A DNA stretch of 64,000 nucleotides from Thiohalomonas sp041685045. Its GTDB lineage: Bacteria > Pseudomonadota > Gammaproteobacteria > Thiohalomonadales > Thiohalomonadaceae. The notes under the pieces were generated by a model. The model was not told the DNA's origin. It searched no databases and was given only the letters and a program-made list of their open reading frames with translations. Of this stretch, positions 1-7,824 are shown one piece after another (position 1 is the first letter of the stretch; each line of letters starts with the position of its first letter). The stretch lies in NCBI GenBank assembly GCA_041685045.1, contig JAWLGP010000019.1, positions 33,256 through 97,255 on the forward strand, in the 5' to 3' direction. The translations under genes were made by a program, and so were the position numbers.

Positions 1-48
1 ACTGAACGCTTGAGTGCCTGCTTTTTTCCGGCCATCCGGCCGGTAAAG

Positions 49-414
49 TCACTCGTGCTGCCGTCTCAACTCCCGGCTACGTAACCTCGAATAGGCAACC
101 GCTCCGCCGTACAGCGCAGTGCTGAACAGCACCTCGATGATCGCCAGCGGGCGCTCTGCGGGGCTGCTGTATGCCTCGACCATGCCGTGGGTGAAGTAGG
201 CGAGGGCGAGCAGGGAGGTCCAGGCGAAGGTATACGGGCGGCCGTACAACAACCCGCGCAGCGGCAGCAGCAGCGGGCCGACCAGCACGAGCAGCACCAC
301 CACTACCGGCACCGAGGTCGGTGGCGCGAGCCAGATCGTTTTGGCGAACAGCAGCAGGAACAGTCCGAAGTAACCAACCAGGGCCACGCCATAGGCCAGT
401 CGGGTACGGTTCAT
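49..414 (-). CDS. DUF2069 family inner-membrane protein
   Basis: This 121-residue protein has four clear hydrophobic stretches (about residues 8-27, 36-52, 60-80 and 90-108) and a basic C-terminal tail ending in several Arg residues. Length and pattern fit the DUF2069 family of small membrane proteins, whose function is unknown. Its start overlaps the wrbA stop in an ATGA arrangement, so it is the translationally coupled third gene of an arsC-wrbA-DUF2069 operon. In other gammaproteobacteria DUF2069 genes are also found next to wrbA. No catalytic residues can be assigned. The family call is confident; a link to quinone redox rests only on the neighbour. Confidence 0.8.
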   Translation of the reverse strand: MNRTRLAYGVALVGYFGLFLLLFAKTIWLAPPTSVPVVVVLLVLVGPLLLPLRGLLYGRPYTFAWTSLLALAYFTHGMVEAYSSPAERPLAIIEVLFSTALYGGAVAYSRLRSRELRRQHE

Positions 415-1013
415 CGGTTCGCCTCGGTCAACTTCCTTGCCGTGGCGGCCAGCCGCCGTCCGAGGGCGACGCAGAGTCGATGCTCCTCCTCGCTGACGGG
501 CTGGTCGTTGTCGGTTCCCGCCAGGTGGCTTGCGCCATACGGGGTGCCGCCACTGCGCGTCGTAAACAGGTCGGCTTCACTGTAGGGCAGACCCATCACC
601 AGCATGCCGTGGTGCAGCAGCGGCAGCATCATCGAGGTCAGTGTCGTCTCCATGCCGCCGTGCAGACTGGAGGTGGAGGTGAAAACGGCCGCCGGCTTGC
701 CGATCAGTGCACCGGACAGCCATGCCGGGCTGGTCGCATCGATGAAATATTTCAGCGGGGCTGCCATGTTGCCGAAGCGGGTCGGACTGCCAAGCACCAA
801 ACCGGCGCACTGCTTCAGGTCGTCCAGCGTGACGTAGGGGGCCCCGCTGGCCGGCACTGGCGACTCCACCGCTTCACAGGTCGGTGACACTTCTGGCACG
901 GTACGGATCCGTGCCTGCATCCCGGGGATCTCCTCGATGCCGCGGGCCACCAATTGCGCCATACGGGTGGTGGCGCCGTGACGGCTGTAGTACAGGACCA
1001 GAATATCGGGCAT
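411..1013 (-). CDS. wrbA: NAD(P)H:quinone oxidoreductase, WrbA type
   Basis: This 200-residue flavodoxin-fold protein is predicted to bind FMN and reduce quinones by two electrons at NAD(P)H expense, limiting semiquinone and superoxide formation. The N-terminal phosphate-binding loop follows the first strand (LVLYYSRHGATT, residues 5-16). The SPTRFGNM segment (about residues 76-83) and the TSTSSLHGG segment (about 111-119) are typical WrbA flavin and dimer motifs. Length matches the type IV flavodoxin-like family. The start codon overlaps the arsC stop and the stop overlaps the next start, which indicates translational coupling on both sides. Confidence 0.92.
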   Translation of the reverse strand: MPDILVLYYSRHGATTRMAQLVARGIEEIPGMQARIRTVPEVSPTCEAVESPVPASGAPYVTLDDLKQCAGLVLGSPTRFGNMAAPLKYFIDATSPAWLSGALIGKPAAVFTSTSSLHGGMETTLTSMMLPLLHHGMLVMGLPYSEADLFTTRSGGTPYGASHLAGTDNDQPVSEEEHRLCVALGRRLAATARKLTEANR

Positions 1014-1360
1014 CAGAGGATCGTCTTCACGTTTTCCGGGGGACGGCCAAGGATGGCCTTGCCGTTTTTCACCACAATGGGACGTTCGATCAGCTTCGGG
1101 TGGGCCAGCATCGCATCGATCAGTTCATCCCGCTCGAGTTCGGGATGGTCGAGACCGAAGGCTTTGTACTCCTCTTCGTTCCGCCGCATCAGGTCGCGAG
1201 GTTCCAGACCCAGCATGTCGAGCAGGCCAAGCAGCGTATCGCGGTCGGGCGGTTCTTTCAGGTACTCGATGATTTCCGGCTCCGTGCCCGTGCTTCGAAT
1301 CAGATCGAGAGTCGCCCTCGACTTGCTGCAACGGGGGTTGTGATAGATGGTTACGGACAT
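1013..1360 (-). CDS. arsC: Arsenate reductase, glutaredoxin-coupled ArsC family
   Basis: This 115-residue thioredoxin-fold protein has the ArsC active-site loop HNPRCSKS with Cys11. In the family this Cys attacks arsenate, which is then reduced with glutathione and glutaredoxin. The C-terminal RPIVV motif is followed by a conserved ILGRPPE segment that fits substrate-binding residues of the group. The reading frame stays open 117 bases upstream, but the ATG at 1360 gives the family's normal N-terminus and length, so it is chosen. No arsR or arsB lies nearby. A general role as an ArsC/Spx-like reductase outside an ars operon is therefore possible. First gene of the arsC-wrbA-DUF2069 unit. Confidence 0.88.
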   Translation of the reverse strand: MSVTIYHNPRCSKSRATLDLIRSTGTEPEIIEYLKEPPDRDTLLGLLDMLGLEPRDLMRRNEEEYKAFGLDHPELERDELIDAMLAHPKLIERPIVVKNGKAILGRPPENVKTIL

Positions 1361-1389
1361 CGTTCGATCCTGCGCTGTTGGCTTGCGAC

Positions 1390-1417
1390 ATTCTATAGGC
1401 CAACATCTACAATTCAA
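1390..1417 (-). promoter_or_regulatory. Candidate sigma70 promoter for arsC-wrbA
   Basis: Read on the minus strand, TTGAAT (1412-1417) and TAGAAT (1390-1395) are separated by 16 bases, about 30 bases before the arsC start. Both hexamers match the consensus at four or more positions. This is a sequence match only. Confidence 0.4.
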
Positions 1418-1542
1418 TGCGTATGCGCTGTTTCGCGCCGGGTGTCGGTGCTTCACAGGGCCCGCACGCAGGCGCACGACAAAGTTGACCGATGGGTTAG
1501 GCAGTGCTAGCGTGCTTCGATATTCGGCATAACAACCAATTG

Positions 1543-1869
1543 ATGGCTACTTTAAGCACTGGTGGGTTGCGCCACCTTTCCACCCTATCTCGGACTCTCG
1601 TGATCTCGGCCGCATTCCTGCTGTCTGCGGCGTGTTCAACCATGCCTCCCGTACAGGAAATGAGCGATGCCCGGCAGGCGATCCATGCCGCTCGCGAGGC
1701 CGATGCGGGCCGGTTGGCTGCAGAGTCGCTGCGACAGGCCGAGCGGTTCATGCAGATCGCTACCCAGGACCTCGAGCGCGGTGCCTACGACCAGGCCCGC
1801 AGCGCGGCGCTGGCAGCCAAGGCCGAGGCGGTCAAGGCGAGGGATCACGCGCTTTCACACGAACGTTAG
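1543..1869 (+). CDS. DUF4398 lipoprotein (short form)
   Basis: This 108-residue protein has a type II signal peptide with lipobox LSAAC (Cys about residue 31 from the ATG at 1543). An Ala-, Glu- and Arg-rich helical domain follows (ARQAIHAAREADAGR...), typical of DUF4398. The domain is usually found alone or before OmpA or LysM domains in periplasmic lipoproteins. An upstream ATG at 1504 would place extra polar residues before the signal peptide, so 1543 is preferred. The next gene carries a related helical domain plus LysM, which suggests a paralogous pair acting at the peptidoglycan-outer membrane interface. Function is unknown. Confidence 0.75.
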   Translation: MATLSTGGLRHLSTLSRTLVISAAFLLSAACSTMPPVQEMSDARQAIHAAREADAGRLAAESLRQAERFMQIATQDLERGAYDQARSAALAAKAEAVKARDHALSHER

Positions 1870-1919
1870 AACGGGTTTATAACTCGCCGTAATCATTGAA
1901 AATTTGTGGACTGGCTCGC

Positions 1920-1949
1920 TTGACAGTAGTTTGTACCCGGTGCTAGGTT
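1920..1949 (+). promoter_or_regulatory. Candidate promoter for the LysM lipoprotein gene
   Basis: A perfect TTGACA (1920-1925) is followed after 18 bases by TAGGTT (1944-1949), with an extended TG at 1941-1942. It lies about 70 bases before the start at 2020. Weak -10, so only moderate support. A TATACT at 1982-1987 is an alternative -10 without a good -35. Confidence 0.35.
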
Positions 1950-2019
1950 CACACCCAAGTAGCAGAATTGTTGAAAAATTTTATACTTCCCGCATCAAGG
2001 TATCCCGGAGCGAACAACG

Positions 2020-2643
2020 ATGAAAATTCTCTCGGCACTTAAGCACGCCGCCCTGCTTGCGATTATGATCGGCGCGGTCACCGGCTGTGCAACCGCACCG
2101 CAGCAGGAAGAGCCGCAGGCACCGACCACCCAGGAGGCGCAGGCTGCCATCAGCGAAGCACGGGATGCGATCAGCGAGGCGCAAGCCGCAGGGGCACTCT
2201 GGCGCGACACCGCCGACCTGGTGGCTCAGGCCGAGGCTGCAATGGCGTCGGGTGACACAGCCCGCGCCATCGAACTGGCAAATCAGGCGCGTCGACAGGC
2301 GGAAAATGCCTTGGCACAGAAGCGGGCGGAGGAGGCGCGCCTCGCGGCGGCGGCCCAGCAGCAACCGGCCGAATCTGCGTATACGGTAATGCGGGGCGAT
2401 ACCCTTTGGGGGATTTCCGGCAAGAGCAGCGTTTATGGCAACCCGTACAAGTGGCCGCTGATTTACAAGGCTAACCGGGACAAGATTCGCGACGCCGACC
2501 TGATCTATCCGGGTCAGCGCTTCACGATTCGACAAGACTGGTCGGCCGCCGAGGCTGATGCCGCCATTGCCCACGCCCGAAATCGGGGCGCTTGGTCGTT
2601 GGGCGTCGTCGAGCCCTCCGATATGGCGTATCTCGCGCGTTGA
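2020..2643 (+). CDS. DUF4398 plus LysM domain lipoprotein
   Basis: This 207-residue protein has a signal peptide with lipobox-like VTGCAT (Cys about residue 23). A long Ala/Glu/Arg helical DUF4398 region spans about residues 35-115. A C-terminal LysM domain follows (about 124-172: YTVMRGDTLWGIS, then NPYKWPLIYKANRDKI and LIYPGQRFTI). LysM binds the glycan backbone of peptidoglycan, so the protein probably tethers or senses the cell wall from a membrane anchor. The helical domain resembles the short lipoprotein encoded just upstream. A strong hairpin terminator ends the transcript 18 bases after the stop. Confidence 0.85.
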   Translation: MKILSALKHAALLAIMIGAVTGCATAPQQEEPQAPTTQEAQAAISEARDAISEAQAAGALWRDTADLVAQAEAAMASGDTARAIELANQARRQAENALAQKRAEEARLAAAAQQQPAESAYTVMRGDTLWGISGKSSVYGNPYKWPLIYKANRDKIRDADLIYPGQRFTIRQDWSAAEADAAIAHARNRGAWSLGVVEPSDMAYLAR

Positions 2644-2660
2644 CCGCGAGCCAGATGCGG

Positions 2661-2690
2661 AAAAAAGCCCCGCATTGCGGGGCTTTTTTC
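2661..2690 (+). terminator. Rho-independent terminator after the LysM lipoprotein
   Basis: AAGCCCCGC and GCGGGGCTT form a nine-base stem around an ATT loop, flanked by an A-run and a T-run. It can work in both directions. Confidence 0.9.
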
Positions 2691-2772
2691 GTTGTGGCGG
2701 ACCAGTTGCGCACGCTTCAATTCAGTGGCACTTTTATAGATGACCCGTTGTTCTAACCAGAAGGAATGATCC

Positions 2773-3249
2773 GTGGTTCGTCGCCTGTCCCTTGGAGTGC
2801 TGTTTTTTATCTGGTTCGGATCTGCCTTGGCTCGGCCTGCGGATTTCGAACTTCAGGATGTGGCTACCGGCCATACCCACCGGCTTTCCGATTATCGCGG
2901 TAAGTGGGTCGTGGTGAATTATTGGGCGACCTGGTGTCCTCCATGCATCAAGGAGATCCCGGAACTCGTGCATTTTCACGACACCTACCGCGATTCTCGC
3001 GCGGTAGTGGTCGGCATCAACATGGAAACGCTGCCCGATGGCAAGTTGGGGCGGTTCGTGGATGAAAATTTCATCACCTACCCCATCGCAGAAAAAAAAT
3101 CGCCAGAGCAGATGCTGGGGCCGCTCCCCGGTTTGCCGACCACCTATCTGGTATCCCCCGACGGTGACATCGTGGCCCGTCAGGTCGGTCCGGTTACCAG
3201 CGACGAATTGCAGTCGTTTATCGACGGACATGGCCGTAAGGCCAAGTAG
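2773..3249 (+). CDS. TlpA-family periplasmic thiol-disulfide oxidoreductase
   Basis: This 158-residue protein has a signal peptide (residues 1-20, ending near SALA) and a thioredoxin fold with the active site WATWCPPC (Cys about 55 and 58) and the cis-proline segment LPTTYLV. It fits the TlpA/ResA group, which keeps periplasmic Cys residues reduced, for example in cytochrome c maturation or sulfur metabolism. The start is the GTG at 2773, preceded by AGAAGGA at good spacing. A nearby ATG is out of frame. It is the first gene of a run with a second thioredoxin-like protein, a TolC-like protein and an HlyD-like adaptor. Confidence 0.88.
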   Translation: MVRRLSLGVLFFIWFGSALARPADFELQDVATGHTHRLSDYRGKWVVVNYWATWCPPCIKEIPELVHFHDTYRDSRAVVVGINMETLPDGKLGRFVDENFITYPIAEKKSPEQMLGPLPGLPTTYLVSPDGDIVARQVGPVTSDELQSFIDGHGRKAK

Positions 3250-3291
3250 TTCAGTACCCACACAACTATAAGCGTTTGGATGGAGATCACG

Positions 3292-3816
3292 ATGCGCCGT
3301 TTATTGCTGCTTTGCGTGTTGTTTGCACTTCCGGGATGGGCCAATTCGGCCGAAGGGCCGAGGGACCCCTACCGGTACTTCTTCAATGAAACCTTCGGCG
3401 ACTTCACCGAAGAGGTTCAGACCGCCCGTGATCAGGGCAAGAAAGGGGTGGTTCTCTTTTTCGAGATGGACGAATGCCCGTTCTGCCACTGGATGAAGGA
3501 AAATGTCCTGAATCAGCCTGATGTCCAGGCCTATTTCCGTGAAAACTTTCTCGCCTTCCCCGTCGACATCGAAGGCGATATCGAAATTACCACCTTTGAC
3601 GGCGAACCCATGTCGCAGAAAGACTTTTCGTTCAAGGTCAATCGGGTCCGGGCCACGCCTGTATTCGTTTTTTACGACCTCGAGGGAAAAAGCGTCCATC
3701 GTTACACCGGACGTACGCGGGACGTGAAGGAGTTCCTGCTGATGGGGCGCTATGTGGCTGAGGGCCACTATGCCGATACCCCTTTCACGCGATTCAAGCG
3801 AGAAAATCGCGACTGA
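3292..3816 (+). CDS. SoxW-like periplasmic thioredoxin
   Basis: This 174-residue secreted protein has a signal peptide (ending near ANSA) and a thioredoxin-like fold with the motif DECPFCHWM. The pattern resembles SoxW-type thioredoxins and related thioredoxin_2 proteins of sulfur oxidisers. The RATPVFVFYD segment carries the cis-proline. An ATG at 3280 exists, but GGAG at 3282-3285 lies six bases before the ATG at 3292, so 3292 is chosen. It follows the TlpA-like gene by 42 bases and precedes the TolC-like gene by 13 bases, so these genes are probably co-transcribed. The substrate is unknown. The SoxW assignment is by motif and context. Confidence 0.75.
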   Translation: MRRLLLLCVLFALPGWANSAEGPRDPYRYFFNETFGDFTEEVQTARDQGKKGVVLFFEMDECPFCHWMKENVLNQPDVQAYFRENFLAFPVDIEGDIEITTFDGEPMSQKDFSFKVNRVRATPVFVFYDLEGKSVHRYTGRTRDVKEFLLMGRYVAEGHYADTPFTRFKRENRD

Positions 3817-3829
3817 TTGGGGCTTTCTT

Positions 3830-5155
3830 ATGCGCAAGTTCCAACGTGCGACCGTTTGGCGGGCGCTGGTAGGCGCGGCTTTCATCCTCGGCAGCAGGAG
3901 CGGACTCGCTCAAGACGCTGTGGCGCAGGTCGACCGCCTTCCTGAACCACTAACACTCGAGTACGCGCTGTCACTCGCTACAGCAGGTCAACCCACGCTG
4001 GCCAAGGCCCGCGCCGAACTGGCACGACGTGACGCCAAAGAGCAGGCAGCCGAGGCGCTGACCGGTGTCAATGTCGGTTTGGAGGGGCGTCTGCGTTGGG
4101 TCGAACCGGCCGATCTCGCGGCTGATCAGTCCTCCGATGATCACAAGGGCACCCTCTACGTCCGCAAGAATCTGTTCGATTTCGGTCGTAGCCGCGCCAG
4201 CCGACAAGCGGCCGAACGTCTGTCCGAGGCCGGACGCTACCGTTACCTCGATGCGGTGCATCGTCAGGGACTGCTGATCATGCAGCGGTTCTTTGATGTC
4301 CTGTTGGCCGATCTGGCCTTCGCACGAGACAACGAGGAGCTGGCGGTTATCTACGTTACGCTGGACCGGTTGCGCAATCGGCATGAGTTGGGCCAGGTCT
4401 CCGACATCACGCTGTTGGAGGTGGAAAGCGAGTACCAGGAGGTGCGGCGCCGTCGCGCCGAAAGCGAAGCGGCGCAGCGTGCCACCCGGGCACGCCTGGC
4501 GATCGCCCTGGACCGCCCGGGTTTGTTGTCCGCCGATTTGGCGGAACCGCAGCTAGCCTCGTTGGATCGGGAACTGCCTGAGTACGACGCCCTGCTGGAG
4601 AAGGCGTTGGTGGCCAATCCGGTGGTGAGGGCCCTGCGGGCCGAACAGGAGGCCGCGCGCAAGGGCCTCGACGCGGCCCGGGCCGGTGGGAATCCCATCC
4701 TGAGCGGTGAAGCGGAGACCTCCTCCTATTCCAGGGAGATGGGGTCGTACGACGAATGGCGAGCCGGTGTGCAGCTGATCGTGCCGCTTTACACCGGCGG
4801 CGCACTGCAAGCCGAAATCGGCGAAGCGCGTGCGGAACTCGACCGCGTGCAGGCCGAACTGATCGAAGCGGAACGGCAGGTCCGCGAACAAGTGCTTGAA
4901 CTCTGGCTCGAACTGCAGAACCTGAAGGTGGACCGCGATCGGGTGCGAGCGATGCAGGACTACCGCGACTTGTACCTCGATCTCAGCCGGGCCAACTACG
5001 AACTGGAAGTCAAAACGGATTTGGGTGATGCGATGGTGCGCCTGTCGGAGGCTCAGCTGGCGGATGCCGCGAATCGTTTTTCGCGAGCGCTGGCATGGGC
5101 GCGACTGGATGCCTTGACTGGGGATTTGGCGTTGCCTGATGGCACGAAGAATTGA
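3830..5155 (+). CDS. TolC-family outer-membrane efflux protein
   Basis: This 441-residue protein has a signal peptide (ending near SGLAQ) and two related long helical halves. Each half carries the EYALSLA- or EKALVANP-type repeat starts and the GGAL/DFGRSR turns seen in outer-membrane efflux proteins. It should form a trimeric channel spanning outer membrane and periplasm. Residues such as VPLYTGGALQAEI mark the second-half turn. The ATG at 3830 precedes a normal signal peptide; the longer frame adds a polar leader and is rejected. The adaptor gene follows after 10 bases. No inner-membrane pump is encoded next to it. Confidence 0.85.
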   Translation: MRKFQRATVWRALVGAAFILGSRSGLAQDAVAQVDRLPEPLTLEYALSLATAGQPTLAKARAELARRDAKEQAAEALTGVNVGLEGRLRWVEPADLAADQSSDDHKGTLYVRKNLFDFGRSRASRQAAERLSEAGRYRYLDAVHRQGLLIMQRFFDVLLADLAFARDNEELAVIYVTLDRLRNRHELGQVSDITLLEVESEYQEVRRRRAESEAAQRATRARLAIALDRPGLLSADLAEPQLASLDRELPEYDALLEKALVANPVVRALRAEQEAARKGLDAARAGGNPILSGEAETSSYSREMGSYDEWRAGVQLIVPLYTGGALQAEIGEARAELDRVQAELIEAERQVREQVLELWLELQNLKVDRDRVRAMQDYRDLYLDLSRANYELEVKTDLGDAMVRLSEAQLADAANRFSRALAWARLDALTGDLALPDGTKN

Positions 5156-5165
5156 GGAAAAGGGG

Positions 5166-5939
5166 ATGCTGGGCAAGTTAACGCTATTGGGGCGTCTGAT
5201 TATCGGTCTGTCGACGACCCTTGCTATGCAAGCGGCCGCCGTCGACCTGGATGGGCGACTGGATTGGGGGGCGCGGGTCGAGTTGAGTCCGTTGGTTTCG
5301 GGTGTGGTGGCGGAGGTTGCGGCCGATGCCGGGCAACGGGTCAGCAAGCGCCAATTGTTGCTGCGTCTGGATCAGGGGGCACTTCAGGCTGCGGTCAGGG
5401 AGGCGGAGGCGCAGGAGGCGTATCTGGGCAAGATGCGGGCGGAGGCCGAGCGCGAACGGGAACGTGCGCAGGAGTTGTACGACCGGACGCTTTTGTCCGA
5501 CCATGACCTCGAGCTTGCGCTGATCGCCTTCGCTCGCGCCGAAGCCGACTACCAGGCCGCGAGCGCACGTTTGGCGGAAGCGCGCCTGAAGTTGGAATAC
5601 AGTGCCATCCGGGCGCCCTTTGACGGCGTGGTGATCGCGGTCAATGCCGTGCCCGGCCAGACCGTTATCACCCGCTTGCAGTCCGTACCGCTGGTGGCGC
5701 TGGGCAGCACCGAGCGGATGCAGGTGCAAGTGGCGGTGGCCGAGGATGCTCTCGCAGAGCTTTCGCCCGGTCAGGCGGTCGCTGTGCGTACCGGCACTAG
5801 CCGGTTCGACGGACGCATCGATAGCATCGGCTATGAGCCGGTGGCCGGTGAGCCGGTCCGCTACCCGGTGATCGTCAGTTTCGAGCCGGGTGATGCGGTA
5901 CTCCGCCCCGGGCAGCGCGCGGTGGTCACTCTGCCGTGA
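5166..5939 (+). CDS. HlyD/RND-type periplasmic adaptor subunit
   Basis: This 257-residue protein has a signal peptide, a biotinyl-lipoyl half motif (VELSPLVSGVVAEVAADAGQ), a helical hairpin rich in Glu, Arg and Ala (about residues 70-135), and the second lipoyl half (YSAIRAPFDGVVIAVNAVPG). A beta-barrel region and PGQRAVVTL end follow. This is the order of membrane-fusion proteins. It is shorter than AcrA-type adaptors, which fits the compact adaptors of heavy-metal or small-molecule pumps. The ATG at 5166 has GAGGAAAAGGGG before it. Its stop overlaps the acylphosphatase GTG start. The partner pump is not visible in the window. Confidence 0.82.
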   Translation: MLGKLTLLGRLIIGLSTTLAMQAAAVDLDGRLDWGARVELSPLVSGVVAEVAADAGQRVSKRQLLLRLDQGALQAAVREAEAQEAYLGKMRAEAERERERAQELYDRTLLSDHDLELALIAFARAEADYQAASARLAEARLKLEYSAIRAPFDGVVIAVNAVPGQTVITRLQSVPLVALGSTERMQVQVAVAEDALAELSPGQAVAVRTGTSRFDGRIDSIGYEPVAGEPVRYPVIVSFEPGDAVLRPGQRAVVTLP

Positions 5940-6205
5940 GTCGTTGCATCCGCTGTCTGGTGAGTGGCCGGGTCCAGGGGGTGTGGTATCGCGGCAGTGC
6001 CCGCCGCGAAGCGGAGGGGCTGGGAATCACCGGTCACGCCCGCAATCTGCCCGACGGTCGGGTCGAGGTTCTGGCCTGCGGGGAGGAATCGGCACTACGC
6101 CGGTTCAAGGAGTGGCTTTGGCAAGGGCCGGTGGCCGCGGAGGTGACTGAAGTGAACTGCGAACCGCTGGAGATCACCCCTCCGGCCGATTTTCAGACCG
6201 GGTAA
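5936..6205 (+). CDS. acyP: Acylphosphatase
   Basis: This 89-residue enzyme hydrolyses carboxyl-phosphate bonds. The family signatures are complete: GRVQGVWYR with catalytic Arg19, and GHARNLPDGRVEV with Asn37, which positions the nucleophilic water. Length is standard. Translation starts at a GTG that overlaps the stop codon of the adaptor gene (GTGA), so its expression is coupled to the efflux genes. This may be a simple packing effect rather than a functional link. Confidence 0.92.
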   Translation: MSRCIRCLVSGRVQGVWYRGSARREAEGLGITGHARNLPDGRVEVLACGEESALRRFKEWLWQGPVAAEVTEVNCEPLEITPPADFQTG

Positions 6206-6281
6206 TTGCCATCACGGTGCGGGTCGTTCCTCAACGCAACCTTTCGTTCGCATCGTTCGCGGAATGCACATTCCCGTGGGG

Positions 6282-6836
6282 TCAACGGTACCAGCGCGTT
6301 CGCAGGGCGGTGTAGACCCGCTGCGGATACCAGGTTTGGCCGACGCTGCCGTTGTAGCGTGCGAGGGCTCGGGTCAGATCCCCGCTTTCCCGCTCCAGGT
6401 AGTACTTGAGAATGGTGCAGCCAAAGCGCAGGTTGGTGGCGATGTCGAACAGGTCGTCGTCTGGCCGGTTCAGCTCGTTCAACCAAAACGGCATGATCTG
6501 CATCAGGCCGCGTGCCCCCGCCTCGGATATGGCGTAGCGGTCGAAATTGCTCTCGATGTCCATCACGGCCAGCACCAGCTCCGGGTGCAGGCCGGCGCGA
6601 TGGGCTTCAAGGTAGGCGTATTGCAGGATCTTCAGCCGCTCCCCGGTGGCCGACAGGCGCCTTTGCAGGCGGGTGTCCATATCGGTGACCCACACCTCCA
6701 CGTCCCAGCGGTCGTAGTCGTCTCCCGCGGCCAGGGCCTCGACCAAGCGGGCCTTCAGCTGCGGATCGACGTCGGTCGCCTCGGCGCTGCCGGCGGCGAA
6801 GAGCAGCGCCAGGAGCAGAACCAGTGTGCGCGGCAT
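6282..6836 (-). CDS. Secreted lytic transglycosylase, SLT domain
   Basis: This 184-residue protein has a signal peptide (residues 1-20) and a compact goose-lysozyme-like SLT domain. ES at residues 95-96 holds the predicted catalytic glutamate, and GLMQIMPFW (110-118) is the second signature. These enzymes cleave peptidoglycan to anhydromuropeptides. The ATG at 6836 begins directly at the signal peptide, whereas the longer open frame adds 24 charged residues. It stands alone, 148 bases from the peroxiredoxin gene on the same strand. Lack of a lipobox suggests a soluble periplasmic form. Confidence 0.87.
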   Translation of the reverse strand: MPRTLVLLLALLFAAGSAEATDVDPQLKARLVEALAAGDDYDRWDVEVWVTDMDTRLQRRLSATGERLKILQYAYLEAHRAGLHPELVLAVMDIESNFDRYAISEAGARGLMQIMPFWLNELNRPDDDLFDIATNLRFGCTILKYYLERESGDLTRALARYNGSVGQTWYPQRVYTALRTRWYR

Positions 6837-6984
6837 GGCTTCGTTCGAACGGGGTTCGCGCCCATTATAACGGAGTGTTCCCGGACGCTTAAGCGCGGCC
6901 TGCCCCATTTTTTACAACCAGTGCAGGACGGGCTGGTGCGCTGGTAAGGCGCGCCGGGCCGCACGGGCGACCCGGCGATGTCAC

Positions 6985-7644
6985 TTAGATGGCCTTCTTG
7001 CAGAAGTACCAGTCGACGCACTCGTGGCCTTCCTCCAGGCGCGCCGCGGCATCCTGGACGCTGGCCGGCGGCGGCACGATGACCTTTTCGCCCGGTTGCC
7101 AGCCCTCGGGGGTGGCGACGGCGTGCTCGTCGGAGGTCTGAAGCGCCTTGACCAGGCGGACGAACTCCGGAATGGAGCGGCCGTTGCTCATCGGGTAGTA
7201 GACCATGGCCCGCAACACCCCGTTGGGGTCGATGATGAAGGTGGCGCGCACTGCGGAGGTGTCGCTCGCGCCCGGCTGGATCATGCCGTAAGCGTTGGCG
7301 ACCTTCATCGACAGGTCCTCGATGATCGGGAACGGGATCTCGACGCCGAACTTCTCCTTGATGTTGCGCACCCAGGCGACGTGGGCGAAGTTGCTGTCGA
7401 TCGAGAGGCCAAGCAGCTCGGTGTTCATCCCCTGGAACTCCGGCCAGGCCTTGGCGAAGGCCATGAACTCGGTGGTGCAGACCGGGGTGAAGTCGGCCGG
7501 GTGGGAGAAGAGCACCAGCCACTTGCCCTTGTAATCTTCCAGCTTCTTCATACCGTGGGTGGTCTTGGCCTCGAACGCCGGTGCCGGCTCGTTGATGCGC
7601 GGCATGGCGGGACGGATGACCTGCTCTTCACGAACTTCTGACAT
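6985..7644 (-). CDS. Peroxiredoxin, Prx6-like with C-terminal cysteines
   Basis: This 219-residue thiol peroxidase reduces hydrogen peroxide and alkyl hydroperoxides. The peroxidatic Cys56 lies in DFTPVCTTEF and the downstream arginine segment is AVRATFIIDP. Unlike 1-Cys Prx6, the C-terminus carries CVDWYFC (Cys209 and Cys215). This matches the family members that form an intramolecular disulfide through C-terminal cysteines. GAGGAG precedes the ATG at good spacing. A predicted OxyR site and promoter lie upstream, so induction by peroxide is likely. Confidence 0.92.
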   Translation of the reverse strand: MSEVREEQVIRPAMPRINEPAPAFEAKTTHGMKKLEDYKGKWLVLFSHPADFTPVCTTEFMAFAKAWPEFQGMNTELLGLSIDSNFAHVAWVRNIKEKFGVEIPFPIIEDLSMKVANAYGMIQPGASDTSAVRATFIIDPNGVLRAMVYYPMSNGRSIPEFVRLVKALQTSDEHAVATPEGWQPGEKVIVPPPASVQDAAARLEEGHECVDWYFCKKAI

Positions 7645-7686
7645 TATCTCTGCTCCTCGTTTTGGGGGAACTCAAGTACGGGAGCA

Positions 7687-7715
7687 ATATTAGGGATTGC
7701 TGATGATGCAGTGAA
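7687..7715 (-). promoter_or_regulatory. Candidate promoter of the peroxiredoxin gene
   Basis: On the minus strand, TTCACT (7710-7715) and TAATAT (7687-7692) are 17 bases apart. The weak -35 element directly abuts the predicted OxyR site, the arrangement expected for an activator-dependent promoter. Confidence 0.5.
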
Positions 7716-7752
7716 ATCGTTTGATTCGATGTTTGTGATAGGGGAAGCCTAT
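7716..7752 (-). promoter_or_regulatory. Predicted OxyR-binding site
   Basis: Four tetranucleotides are spaced exactly seven bases apart: ATCG (7716), CGAT (7727), ATAG (7738) and CTAT (7749). The known OxyR consensus is four such elements, ATAG-N7-CTAT-N7-ATAG-N7-CTAT. One half matches perfectly and the other differs at one position per element, symmetrically. The site lies 72 bases upstream of the peroxiredoxin start, next to the -35. OxyR itself is not in the window. Confidence 0.65.
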
Positions 7753-7775
7753 CGGTATCGCAAGGATGTGTATGA

Positions 7776-7802
7776 AGGAAAACGGCGGCCGAAGCCGCCG
7801 TC
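7776..7802 (-). terminator. Rho-independent terminator of proS
   Basis: On the minus strand a GC-rich stem ACGGCGGC/GCCGCCGT closed by a TTCG tetraloop is followed by TTTTCC. It begins 23 bases after the proS stop. Confidence 0.85.
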
Positions 7803-7824
7803 GTTATCGCTGCCGGTTGCGTGC

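Noticed and set aside
14..48. Hairpin CCGGCC/GGCCGG after the DUF2069 gene as a terminator
   Set aside because: On the minus strand it is followed by A, not T, so it does not fit a rho-independent terminator.
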